Assembly: GCA_964628235.1 (NCBI GenBank) | Contig: CAZVLU010000074.1 | Coordinates: forward strand, 1-7,419 | DNA from: CAMAVH01 sp964628235 | GTDB lineage: Bacteria; Pseudomonadota; Alphaproteobacteria; SMXQ01 | DNA length: 7,419 nucleotides | Direction: 5' to 3' | Shown: one piece after another, positions 1 to 5,733 of the stretch | Layout of the letters: every line of letters starts with the position of its first letter | Position numbering within the stretch: position 1 is the first letter of the stretch | Made by a program: the position numbers and the translations under genes | Notes under the pieces: model-generated | Database searches by the model: none | Seen by the model: only the letters and a program-made list of their open reading frames with translations | What the model was told of the DNA's origin: nothing

Positions 1-160
1 CGGTCGCCCTAGGCTCAGTCGTTGAAGCCGGAGAAGTTGCGGCGTCATGCGCCTCGTGCGGCCGGGCCTGTAGGATCAGGCCGGGGGCCGCCCATTTGCG
101 GCCCTGGCTGGCGACGATGAGGAATTCCCGCCGCCGCTTGAGGCGGTCGAGAACTCCCAT
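1..160 (-). CDS. rnpA: Ribonuclease P protein component, 5' part only (runs off the left window edge)
   Basis: RnpA is the small basic protein subunit of RNase P; with the catalytic RNA it removes 5' leaders from pre-tRNAs in the cytoplasm. Read on the minus strand from ATG at 160, the first 53 codons are open and contain no stop. The start MGVLDRLKRRREFL, followed by GRKWAAPGLILQAR near residues 21-34, is typical of alphaproteobacterial RnpA N-termini: a basic first helix, then the strand that begins the pre-tRNA leader-binding cleft. The conserved RNR helix would lie further downstream, outside the window. The gene starts 4 nt after the rpmH stop, the classic rpmH-rnpA order, so the two are almost certainly co-transcribed and probably translationally coupled. 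Residues after about 34 are less conserved, so identity rests mainly on the N-terminus and synteny. Confidence 0.9.
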   Translation of the reverse strand, partial: MGVLDRLKRRREFLIVASQGRKWAAPGLILQARPHEAHDAATSPASTTEPRAT

Positions 161-164
161 AGCC

Positions 165-299
165 TTAGGCGGAGAGACGCTTGCGGCCCTGCTTGCGGCG
201 ATTGGCAAGCACCGTGCGGCCACCGACGGTCGCCATACGCGCGCGGAAGCCGTGCCGACGCTTGCGGACGAGGACGCTGGGTTGATAAGTGCGCTTCAC
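165..299 (-). CDS. rpmH: 50S ribosomal protein L34
   Basis: L34 is a very small, highly basic structural protein of the large ribosomal subunit. The reading frame encodes 44 residues, the normal family length. It starts (V/M)KRTYQPS, has the hallmark RRHGFRARMAT at about residues 15-24, and ends GRKRLSA. The start codon is GTG at 299-297, because the invariant KRTYQPS must follow directly and no ATG lies upstream at that point. A purine-rich GAGGGAG about 8 nt upstream serves as ribosome binding site. The gene is too short for many ORF callers. It is the first gene of an rpmH-rnpA operon driven by the promoter at 344-372. dnaA, which adjoins rpmH in many bacteria, is not on its upstream side here; a histidine kinase is transcribed divergently instead. 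Confidence 0.97.
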   Translation of the reverse strand: MKRTYQPSVLVRKRRHGFRARMATVGGRTVLANRRKQGRKRLSA

Positions 300-343
300 G
301 GGAAAACTCCCTCGGACGGCTTAAAGTTGAATGCAGGGTCCGC

Positions 344-372
344 TGTATAAGGGTTGAACCCAGGGAAGTCAA
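344..372 (-). promoter_or_regulatory. Sigma70-type promoter of rpmH-rnpA
   Basis: On the minus strand, a -35 element TTGACT (372-367) and a -10 element TATACA (349-344) are separated by exactly 17 nt. Each hexamer matches the consensus at five of six positions. Transcription would start near 337, giving a leader of about 40 nt before the rpmH GTG codon. This is the strongest promoter-like sequence in the window, as expected for a ribosomal protein gene. Confidence 0.85.
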
Positions 373-623
373 CGCGGTTTGGCCTGTTTCGTCCGTCTGA
401 TGCAGTCTGGCGGTCTTGTTAAAATATATTACATTTCAACTGGTTAAGAAGAAATTTGCGGTCCGGGCGAGGAATCGGCCCGCGCCGCGCCGGAAAAGCC
501 GGGCTTTCAGCGTAAAAAGGGGCTGGCAAACCGGCTCCGGAACCTCGACATGAAGCTCTTTGGGCCACTCCGACGGCGTTTTCGCCCATCGAACGGCCCG
601 CCGCTTGAGGTAAACTGAAGCTC
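373..623. other. Divergent intergenic region between rpmH and the histidine kinase gene
   Basis: No gene is supported here. Positions 419-448 form the most AT-rich stretch of the area and probably hold the promoter of the plus-strand kinase gene, but I could not find a convincing -35/-10 pair. On the plus strand, 519-526 can pair with 531-538 around a CAAA loop, an 8-bp stem with two G-U pairs. It lacks a U-tract and is not a terminator; it could be part of the kinase mRNA leader. A GAGG at 607-610 is the best Shine-Dalgarno candidate for the kinase, at a rather long 13-nt spacing. Confidence 0.5.
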
Positions 624-2078
624 ATGCCGGATTCTTCGAAATCGCTGCCGCCGCCGCACCGCAGCCTGTCGGCGCGCCTTTTGGTCCTGACGATGTTCTT
701 CGTCATGCTTGCCGAAGTGCTGATTTTTGTCCCGTCGGTGGCGCGGTTCCGCTCGAACTATTTCGAAGACCGCATTGCCGCCGCCCATCTCGCCGCGCTG
801 GCGCTCGAAGCGACGCCCGACAATCTGCTCAGCCGCGAGCTGCAAGACGAGCTGCTGCGCCACGTCGGCGCCCATAGCGTGGTTTTGCAGCGCCGCGAAT
901 CGAAAGCGCTCATCCTGTCCGATGAAACGCCGCTGCAGATCGACGATATGATCAATCTGCGCCGCGAGATGTTCTTCGAGCGCATCGCCGCCGCCGTCGA
1001 AACTTTGGTGCAGGGGAAAAACCGCATCGTGCGCGTGCGCGGCCCCTCGCCGCAGGACCAGAACATGACGGTCGAATTGGTGATGGACGAGACGCCGCTG
1101 CGCGCCGCCATGTGGGATTTTACCGAGCGCATCCTGTTCGTCTCCGCCGTCGTCTCGTTCGTCACTGCGGTGCTGGTCTATCTGTCGTTGCGCTGGCTGA
1201 TGGTGCGGCCGATGCGGCGTCTCACGGAAAGCATGATGGCGTTCCGCGAGAACCCCGACGATCCGAGCCGCGTCATCATTCCAAGCCGGCGCACCGACGA
1301 GATCGGCTTGGCCGAAGTCGAGCTGGCGACCTTGCAGCAGCGCCTGCGCGCCGCTATCGGCCATCGCGCGCGCTTGGCGGCGCTCGGCGAGGCGGTGACC
1401 AAAATCAATCACGACCTGCGCAACATCCTGTCGACGGCGCAGCTCATGTCCGACCGCTTAGGGATGAGCAACGATCCGCAGGTCAAGCGCACCTCGCCGA
1501 TGCTGATGAAAGCTATCGACCGCGCGATCAATCTTTGCGTGCGCACGATGGATTTCGCCAAGCCGCGCCCCGAGATCATCCCGAGCAGCTTCGGCCTGCG
1601 CGATTTGGTGGCCGACGTGACGACCTGGCTGTCGCCGACGTTCGGCGACAAAACCGAGATCGTCAACAGCGTGCCGGCCAACTTCGAGATTTACGCCGAC
1701 CGCGACCAACTGGCGCGTTTGTTGAGCAATTTGCTGCGCAACGCGGGCGCTGCGGGGTCGACGCGTATCGCGGTTGGGGCGCGCAGCGACAATGCCGGCG
1801 GGGCGCCGCGCGTCGTGCTCGACGTCGCCGACAACGGCCCTGGCTTGCCCGAGAACGTGCGCGAGCGCCTGTTCCAGCCCTTCGCCGGTTCGGCGCGCGA
1901 CGGCAGCACCGGTCTCGGCCTCGCCATCGTGCGCGATTTGGCGCGCGCCCACGGCGGCGACATCGCGCTAATTACCACCGGCGAGTCGGGCACCGCCTTC
2001 CGTCTCACCTTGCCGCAGCCGGACGCGCGGCGCGTTCGCGCCTTGCGCGGCGCGCCGGCGCCGCACCCTGCCGAGTAA
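624..2078 (+). CDS. Membrane-bound HAMP sensor histidine kinase (orphan, ligand unknown)
   Basis: The product (484 residues) is a two-component sensor kinase of the inner membrane: it should autophosphorylate a histidine on a signal and pass the phosphate to a response regulator. Visible parts in order are transmembrane segment 1 at about residues 17-40, a periplasmic sensor region (about 41-168) that I cannot assign, transmembrane segment 2 at 169-190, a HAMP linker at about 190-245 (Pro196, DEIG at 225-228), a dimerisation helix with the H-box INHDLRN (phosphoacceptor His263), and the ATP-binding domain. That domain has the N-box NLLRNA (Asn373), the G1 box DNGPG (403-407), the F-like LFQPF (416-420) and the G2 box TGLGL (429-433). 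All catalytic boxes are intact. The residue after HDLRN is Ile rather than the Pro usual in HExxNP-type boxes. The cognate regulator is not in the window. tam follows after 29 nt, so the two may share a transcript. Confidence 0.93.
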   Translation: MPDSSKSLPPPHRSLSARLLVLTMFFVMLAEVLIFVPSVARFRSNYFEDRIAAAHLAALALEATPDNLLSRELQDELLRHVGAHSVVLQRRESKALILSDETPLQIDDMINLRREMFFERIAAAVETLVQGKNRIVRVRGPSPQDQNMTVELVMDETPLRAAMWDFTERILFVSAVVSFVTAVLVYLSLRWLMVRPMRRLTESMMAFRENPDDPSRVIIPSRRTDEIGLAEVELATLQQRLRAAIGHRARLAALGEAVTKINHDLRNILSTAQLMSDRLGMSNDPQVKRTSPMLMKAIDRAINLCVRTMDFAKPRPEIIPSSFGLRDLVADVTTWLSPTFGDKTEIVNSVPANFEIYADRDQLARLLSNLLRNAGAAGSTRIAVGARSDNAGGAPRVVLDVADNGPGLPENVRERLFQPFAGSARDGSTGLGLAIVRDLARAHGGDIALITTGESGTAFRLTLPQPDARRVRALRGAPAPHPAE

Positions 2079-2093
2079 TTGGCTGCCGAGTAA
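2068..2093 (+). repeat. Direct repeat duplicating the kinase stop codon
   Basis: CTGCCGAGTAA occurs at 2068-2078 and again, identically, at 2083-2093, a period of 15 nt. The first copy contains the stop codon of the histidine kinase gene. Because the period is a multiple of three, the second copy supplies a second in-frame TAA four codons later. It looks like a small local tandem duplication. Confidence 0.8.
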
Positions 2094-2107
2094 AGTCGAG
2101 TCCGTCT

Positions 2108-2890
2108 ATGCCTTGGGATCCTTCGCAATATCTGAAATTCGCCGCGCCGCGCGAGCGGCCGGCGCTCGATCTGCTGGCGCGCGTGTCGGCGGGCAATCCG
2201 GGGCGCGTCTATGATCTCGGCTGCGGCAGCGGCAACACGACGCGCTTGCTGCAGCAACGCTGGCCGCGCGCCCGCATCACCGGCGTCGATTCCTCGGCCG
2301 AAATGCTGGCCGAGGCGCGCACGACGCAAGCGGCGGGGCCGACGGTGCGTTATCCGCTCGAATATGTGCAAGCCGACCTCGCCACCTGGATGGCCGGCGA
2401 TCCGGTCGATGTCATTTATTCCAACGCCGCCTTCCACTGGCTCGGCGGCCATGAGCGGCTGTTTCCGAAATTGATGCGCTCGTTGATGGCGCATGGCGCG
2501 CTCGCCGTGCAGATGCCGCGCGGCCATGGCAGCCCGCGCATCGACGCGCTGGTCGAGATCGCGCAAGACCCGCGCTGGAAAGATCGTGTCGCGCCGCATC
2601 TGTTTCCCGAAGTCGCGCCGCCGGCCGTCTATCACGATTGGCTGGTCAAGGAATCGCGCAGCCTCGATATCTGGGAGACGGAGTATCTGCATGTGCTGAG
2701 CGGCGACAACGCAGTGGCCGAATGGTCGCGCGGCTCGGCGCTCGGCCCCGTGCTCGGCGCGTTGAACCCGGACGAGGCGCGAGCGTTCTATGACGCCTAC
2801 AGCGAAAAGATGCAGGCGGCCTATCCGCAACGGGCCGACGGCACGACGCTGCTGCCGTTCCGCAGAATTTTCATCGTTGCCGTTCGATAG
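2108..2890 (+). CDS. tam: Trans-aconitate 2-methyltransferase
   Basis: Tam is a cytoplasmic SAM-dependent enzyme that monomethylates trans-aconitate, a spontaneous by-product of cis-aconitate that inhibits the TCA cycle, and is thought to detoxify it. The 260-residue product is close to the E. coli enzyme in length and agrees with it along the chain: MPWDPSQYLKFAAPRERPA at the N-terminus, the SAM-binding motif I DLGCGSGNTT (36-45), the acidic GVDSSAEML (Asp61 probably contacting the SAM ribose), the NAAFHWL motif (106-112), LAVQMP (132-137), and the C-terminal LPFRRIFIVAVR. The start at 2108 is chosen because the family N-terminal motif begins there; the frame is open far upstream, but only as a shadow of the kinase gene. 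The Shine-Dalgarno is weak (GAG about 8-10 nt upstream), consistent with coupling to the kinase gene 29 nt upstream. No clear terminator follows. Confidence 0.93.
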   Translation: MPWDPSQYLKFAAPRERPALDLLARVSAGNPGRVYDLGCGSGNTTRLLQQRWPRARITGVDSSAEMLAEARTTQAAGPTVRYPLEYVQADLATWMAGDPVDVIYSNAAFHWLGGHERLFPKLMRSLMAHGALAVQMPRGHGSPRIDALVEIAQDPRWKDRVAPHLFPEVAPPAVYHDWLVKESRSLDIWETEYLHVLSGDNAVAEWSRGSALGPVLGALNPDEARAFYDAYSEKMQAAYPQRADGTTLLPFRRIFIVAVR

Positions 2891-3018
2891 GCTGTAAACT
2901 CTCTATAGTTTCAATGGCTTGGGGAAATCCATTTTGCAGCGCGGCATAATGAGCGTACAACGCCGGCCGACCCTGTCGCTGCCTGCGTTGCTGTCATCGC
3001 GTCTCAGCCGCTCCCCTT

Positions 3019-3024
3019 GGGAGG
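3019..3024 (+). promoter_or_regulatory. Ribosome binding site that fixes the panB start
   Basis: GGGAGG at 3019-3024 lies 7 nt before ATG 3032 and 16 nt before the next in-frame ATG at 3041. The spacing favours 3032. A longer frame opening at TTG 3017 would put the start codon inside this site and is rejected. The rest of the tam-panB gap (2891-3018) shows no convincing promoter; CATAAT at 2945-2950 resembles a -10 element but has no -35 partner at proper spacing. Confidence 0.8.
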
Positions 3025-3031
3025 TGCCCCC

Positions 3032-3913
3032 ATGTCGACCATGACTCCCTCTTCGGCCAAACCCGTCACAGTTCCCGAGTTGCGCGCGCGCAAGGGCGGC
3101 ACGCCGATCGTTTGCCTGACCGCCTATACCGCGCCGATGGCGCGCCGGCTCGATCCCCATGTCGATCTGCTGCTGGTCGGCGATTCGCTCGGCATGGTGG
3201 TCTACGGCTTCGACAGCACCTTGCCCGTCACGCTCGACATGATGATCGCCCATGGCGCGGCGGTGGTGCGCGGCGCTGCGCATGCCTGCGTCGTCGTCGA
3301 CATGCCCTTCGCCAGCTACCAAGCCTCGCCGTTCGAAGCCTATCGCAACGCCGCCCGCATCATGGCCGAGACCGGCTGCGACGCGGTGAAGCTCGAAGGC
3401 GGCGTCGAGATGGCAGAGACCGTCCAATTCCTCGCTGCGCGCGACATCCCGGTGCTCGGCCATGTCGGCCTGATGCCGCAATCGGTGCGCGCTGCCGGCG
3501 GCTATAAGGTGCGCGGGCGCAGCGAGAAGGACGCCGATCAGGTGATCGCCGACGGCGAAGCCATCGCCCAGGCCGGCGCCTTCGGCCTCGTCATCGAAGG
3601 CACCGTCGAGCCGGTGGCGCGCGAACTGACGCAGCGCATCGACATTCCCACCATCGGCATCGGCGCCTCGGCCGCTTGCGACGGCCAAGTGCTGGTGGTC
3701 GACGACATGCTCGGCGTCTTCACCGAATTCACCCCCAAATTCGTCAAGCGCTACGCCGATCTCGGCAGCGAGATCGACAAGGCGGCAGCCGATTATGCGC
3801 GCGACGTGCGCAGCCGCGCCTTCCCGGCCAGCGAACATCTGTTCGGCGGCGGCCCGTCGTCTCAGATGCCGGGCGGGACCTTGCCGACCGGCAAGTCGCC
3901 CAAGCGCGCCTGA
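3032..3913 (+). CDS. panB: 3-methyl-2-oxobutanoate hydroxymethyltransferase (ketopantoate synthase)
   Basis: PanB catalyses the committed step of pantothenate synthesis: it transfers a hydroxymethyl group from 5,10-methylene-tetrahydrofolate to 2-oxoisovalerate, giving ketopantoate. It is a cytoplasmic Mg-dependent TIM-barrel enzyme. Family motifs are in order: LTAYTAPMA (29-37), LLVGDSLGMV (47-56, with metal ligand Asp51), DSTLPVT (61-67), VDMPF (89-93, metal ligand Asp90), VKLEGG (119-124, substrate Lys120 and metal ligand Glu122), GHVGLMPQS (143-151), GGYKVRGR (156-163), the catalytic-base region IEGTVEP (Glu189), and IGIGAS (208-213). At 293 residues it is about 30 longer than the E. coli enzyme. 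The excess is a short N-terminal extension and a Gly/Pro/Ser-rich C-terminal tail after the family's usual EEH-type end (ASEHLF at 266-271). panC follows 10 nt after the stop, a clear panBC operon. Confidence 0.97.
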   Translation: MSTMTPSSAKPVTVPELRARKGGTPIVCLTAYTAPMARRLDPHVDLLLVGDSLGMVVYGFDSTLPVTLDMMIAHGAAVVRGAAHACVVVDMPFASYQASPFEAYRNAARIMAETGCDAVKLEGGVEMAETVQFLAARDIPVLGHVGLMPQSVRAAGGYKVRGRSEKDADQVIADGEAIAQAGAFGLVIEGTVEPVARELTQRIDIPTIGIGASAACDGQVLVVDDMLGVFTEFTPKFVKRYADLGSEIDKAAADYARDVRSRAFPASEHLFGGGPSSQMPGGTLPTGKSPKRA

Positions 3914-3923
3914 GACTTTTCCC

Positions 3924-4814
3924 ATGGATGCCGCCGCGCCGCTCGCCGGCCCGCTCGCCACTGATCCTCTCGCGATCGTCCGCACCGCCGCCGATCTGCG
4001 GAGCTGCGTGCTGGCTTGGCACAAAGCGGGCCAGCGCGTCGGCTTGGTGCCGACCATGGGCGCGCTGCATGACGGCCATCTCGCGTTGGCGCGCCGCGCC
4101 ATCGCCGACTGCGACCATGTCGTCGTCACGCTGTTCGTCAATCCGACGCAATTCGGCCCCAACGAAGATTTCGCGCGCTATCCGCGCGACGAGGCGGCGG
4201 ACGCCGCCAAGCTCGGCGCGCTCGGCGTCGACCTGCTCTATGCGCCGGATGTGTCCGCCATGTACGGCGAAGGCTTCGCCACCAGCGTGACGGTGGCCGG
4301 CTTGACCGACGGCATGGAAGGGGCGGTGCGGCCCGGCCATTTCGCCGGCGTTGCCACCGTGGTCGCCAAGCTGCTCAACCAGGCGCAAGCCGACGACGCC
4401 TATTTCGGCGAGAAGGACTATCAGCAGCTCGCCGTCATCCGCCGGCTCGCCAAGGATCTCGACATCGCCACGCGGATTCACGGTGTGCCGACCGTGCGCG
4501 AAGCGGACGGCTTGGCGCTGTCGTCGCGCAACGCCTATCTCTCGCCGGCGCAGCGCCAGATCGCACCGGCATTGCAACAGGCGTTGCAAGCGGCGGCGGC
4601 GGCGCTGCTCGGCGGCGCTGTCGTCGACAAAAGCTTAGAGGCGGCGCGCGCCGCGATTCTCAAGGCGGGTTTCGACGCAGTGGATTATGTCGAGCTGCGC
4701 GATACGCAAAACCTCGCGCCGCTGACGACGCTGAACGGTCGGGGACGGTTGCTGGCCGCCGCGCGTCTCGGCACGACGCGCCTGTTGGACAACGTGGCCG
4801 TCGATCCTCGTTGA
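3924..4814 (+). CDS. panC: Pantothenate synthetase (pantoate--beta-alanine ligase)
   Basis: PanC makes pantothenate by ATP-dependent condensation of pantoate with beta-alanine through a pantoyl-adenylate intermediate; it is a cytoplasmic member of the HIGH-type nucleotidyltransferase superfamily. The 296-residue product shows VPTMGALHDGH (42-52, HIGH-like motif), FVNPTQF (71-77), the YPR segment (86-88), RPGHF (136-140), the substrate and ATP loop FGEKDYQQ (161-168), VPTVRE (188-193) and the KMSKS-like LSSRN (199-203). An extra 13 or so residues precede the usual start (AIVRTAADLR here), so the true start could be slightly internal, but ATG 3924 sits 10 nt after panB and keeps the operon tight. 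The second ATG at 3928 is out of frame. The C-terminal domain ends with LLAAARLGTTRLLDN, typical of the family. Beta-alanine would come from PanD or another source not seen here. Confidence 0.97.
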   Translation: MDAAAPLAGPLATDPLAIVRTAADLRSCVLAWHKAGQRVGLVPTMGALHDGHLALARRAIADCDHVVVTLFVNPTQFGPNEDFARYPRDEAADAAKLGALGVDLLYAPDVSAMYGEGFATSVTVAGLTDGMEGAVRPGHFAGVATVVAKLLNQAQADDAYFGEKDYQQLAVIRRLAKDLDIATRIHGVPTVREADGLALSSRNAYLSPAQRQIAPALQQALQAAAAALLGGAVVDKSLEAARAAILKAGFDAVDYVELRDTQNLAPLTTLNGRGRLLAAARLGTTRLLDNVAVDPR

Positions 4815-4822
4815 TTCCTAAG

Positions 4823-4854
4823 CGTCATGGCTGCGCTTGTTGCGGCCATCCACG
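4823..4854 (+). repeat. REP-like palindromic element, copy A (degenerate)
   Basis: This 32-nt element begins CGTCATG and ends CATCCACG, the same terminal blocks as copy B read on the other strand. Its own stem is imperfect (ATGGC with GCCAT, then mismatches). It lies 8 nt after the panC stop. Similar palindromes with these end blocks are common between genes in many alphaproteobacteria (known to me from general familiarity, not a search). Confidence 0.75.
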
Positions 4855-4880
4855 ACTTTTCTTCGATAAAGACCGTAAGG

Positions 4881-4912
4881 CGTGGATGCCCGGACCAAGT
4901 CCGGGCATGACG
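4881..4912 (-). repeat. REP-like palindromic element, copy B (perfect stem)
   Basis: Inverted with respect to copy A and also 32 nt long. Its core is a perfect 10-bp stem, ATGCCCGGAC with GTCCGGGCAT around a CAA loop (4885-4907), flanked by the shared CGTGG and GACG ends. Copies A and B face each other across a 26-nt spacer, so one transcript through both could fold into one long imperfect hairpin. Placed between the convergent panC and hydrolase genes, the pair may act as a bidirectional transcription end or mRNA 3' stabiliser, though there is no proper U-tract. Confidence 0.85.
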
Positions 4913-4929
4913 AATGGATAGGTCTTGCG

Positions 4930-5619
4930 TCAGCCTGCCTTCTTCAAAGTGATCGCGCCGAGTTGGGCGACGATCTCCTCGACATGCAGCACGTCGGCAT
5001 ATTTATGGTGCAGGTCGAATAGCGCGACCTTGTGCGACAGCATCGAGCGGTCGTAGCAGCATTCCTCCGCCACGCTCATATGAAAGCCGTTGGAGAAGCC
5101 TTCGACGGTGCTGGCGCGCAGGCAGCCCGAGGTGCTTTCGCCGCACATGATGACGCTGCGCACGCCGAGCATTTGCAGGTGCGCGGTGAGCGGCGTGCCG
5201 AAGAAGCCCGAGGCGCGCTCCTTCTTGATGACGAGATCGCCCGGTTGCGGCGCGAAGTCTTTCCAGATGCGATAGCCGTCGGCCGCTTCGAATTTGCGCT
5301 GGCGGTTGGTGGCGACGACGCGCGGATTGGGGTTGGCCGTGGTGTAGATCACCGGGATGCCGGCGGCGCGCGCCGCGGCGAACAGTTTTTTGGTCGGCTC
5401 GATGGCGGCCCAGGCATTGATGCCGCAAGAGCCGGGAAACTCTTTGTTCACTTCGGCGACCGGCTTGGGCCCGCCGGCATAGACCTTCTCGTAGAGATCG
5501 ATGGCGAGCAGCGCCGGCTTGGGACCGATGACGCGCTCGCTGCGATTGAAGAACTCGGCGTAGATCGCCTTTTCGTCGGCAGGGATCACGTCGTCCCAGC
5601 AATGATCGGCGCGCACCAT
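4930..5619 (-). CDS. Isochorismatase-family cysteine hydrolase (N-carbamoylsarcosine amidase-like)
   Basis: The 229-residue product belongs to the isochorismatase-like cysteine hydrolases, cytoplasmic enzymes that mostly cleave amides through a Cys-Asp-Lys triad. Visible elements are PALLAIDLYE (35-44, catalytic Asp41), IPVIYTT (88-94), VIKKERASGFFGT (130-142, catalytic Lys133 most likely), and CGESTSGCLRASTVEGFSNG (159-178) with the nucleophile Cys166. The TSGCxRAS signature and the roughly 35-residue N-terminal extension before the first strand point to the N-carbamoylsarcosine amidase / maleamate amidase-like subgroup rather than true isochorismatase or nicotinamidase. The substrate cannot be read from sequence, and no catabolic partners are adjacent. 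The start at 5619 has a good GAGGAG 6 nt upstream. A weak promoter candidate (TTGCTC 5679-5674 and CAAAAT 5655-5650, 18-nt spacer) lies just below the upstream terminator, which fits a single-gene transcript. Confidence 0.9.
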   Translation of the reverse strand: MVRADHCWDDVIPADEKAIYAEFFNRSERVIGPKPALLAIDLYEKVYAGGPKPVAEVNKEFPGSCGINAWAAIEPTKKLFAAARAAGIPVIYTTANPNPRVVATNRQRKFEAADGYRIWKDFAPQPGDLVIKKERASGFFGTPLTAHLQMLGVRSVIMCGESTSGCLRASTVEGFSNGFHMSVAEECCYDRSMLSHKVALFDLHHKYADVLHVEEIVAQLGAITLKKAG

Positions 5620-5677
5620 CGGTCGTCTCCTCGGGCCATTGGGAGACGCATTTTGGAGCGCGCGACGCTAAATGAGC

Positions 5678-5711
5678 AAACGAAAAGGGCCGCCCTTGCG
5701 AGCGGCCCTTT
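5678..5711 (-). terminator. Rho-independent terminator after the lipoprotein gene
   Basis: On the minus strand a perfect 10-bp stem (5711-5702 with 5693-5684, GC-rich core GGGCCGC) encloses an 8-nt loop and runs into TTTTCGTTT. It lies 22 nt beyond the stop of the minus-strand lipoprotein gene and 58 nt before the start of the hydrolase gene, so it separates the two transcripts. Confidence 0.88.
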
Positions 5712-5733
5712 CGGGATGCGATATGTCGCGACT

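Noticed and set aside
96..350. An 84-codon plus-strand frame over rpmH-rnpA
   Set aside because: It is antisense to rpmH and rnpA, which match their families residue by residue.
419..447. Possible CtrA site (TTAA half-sites) near the kinase promoter region
   Set aside because: The TTAA at 419-422 has no second TTAA at the 7-nt spacing; the next one (444-447) is too far away.
507..1412. A 301-codon minus-strand frame opposite the kinase N-terminal half
   Set aside because: The translated sequence is His/Arg/Gln-rich and motif-free, while the plus strand encodes a full kinase.
1112..2107. Upstream extension of the tam frame into the kinase gene
   Set aside because: The family N-terminus of Tam begins at ATG 2108. 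The upstream part is an Arg/Ala-rich out-of-frame reading of the kinase gene.
1691..2830. A 379-codon minus-strand frame opposite the kinase and tam genes
   Set aside because: It crosses both real genes and their junction, has an Arg/Ala/His-rich composition and no recognisable motif.
2903..4162. A 419-codon minus-strand frame opposite panB and panC
   Set aside because: It is antisense to two unmistakable enzymes; the composition is shadow-like and no family features are present.
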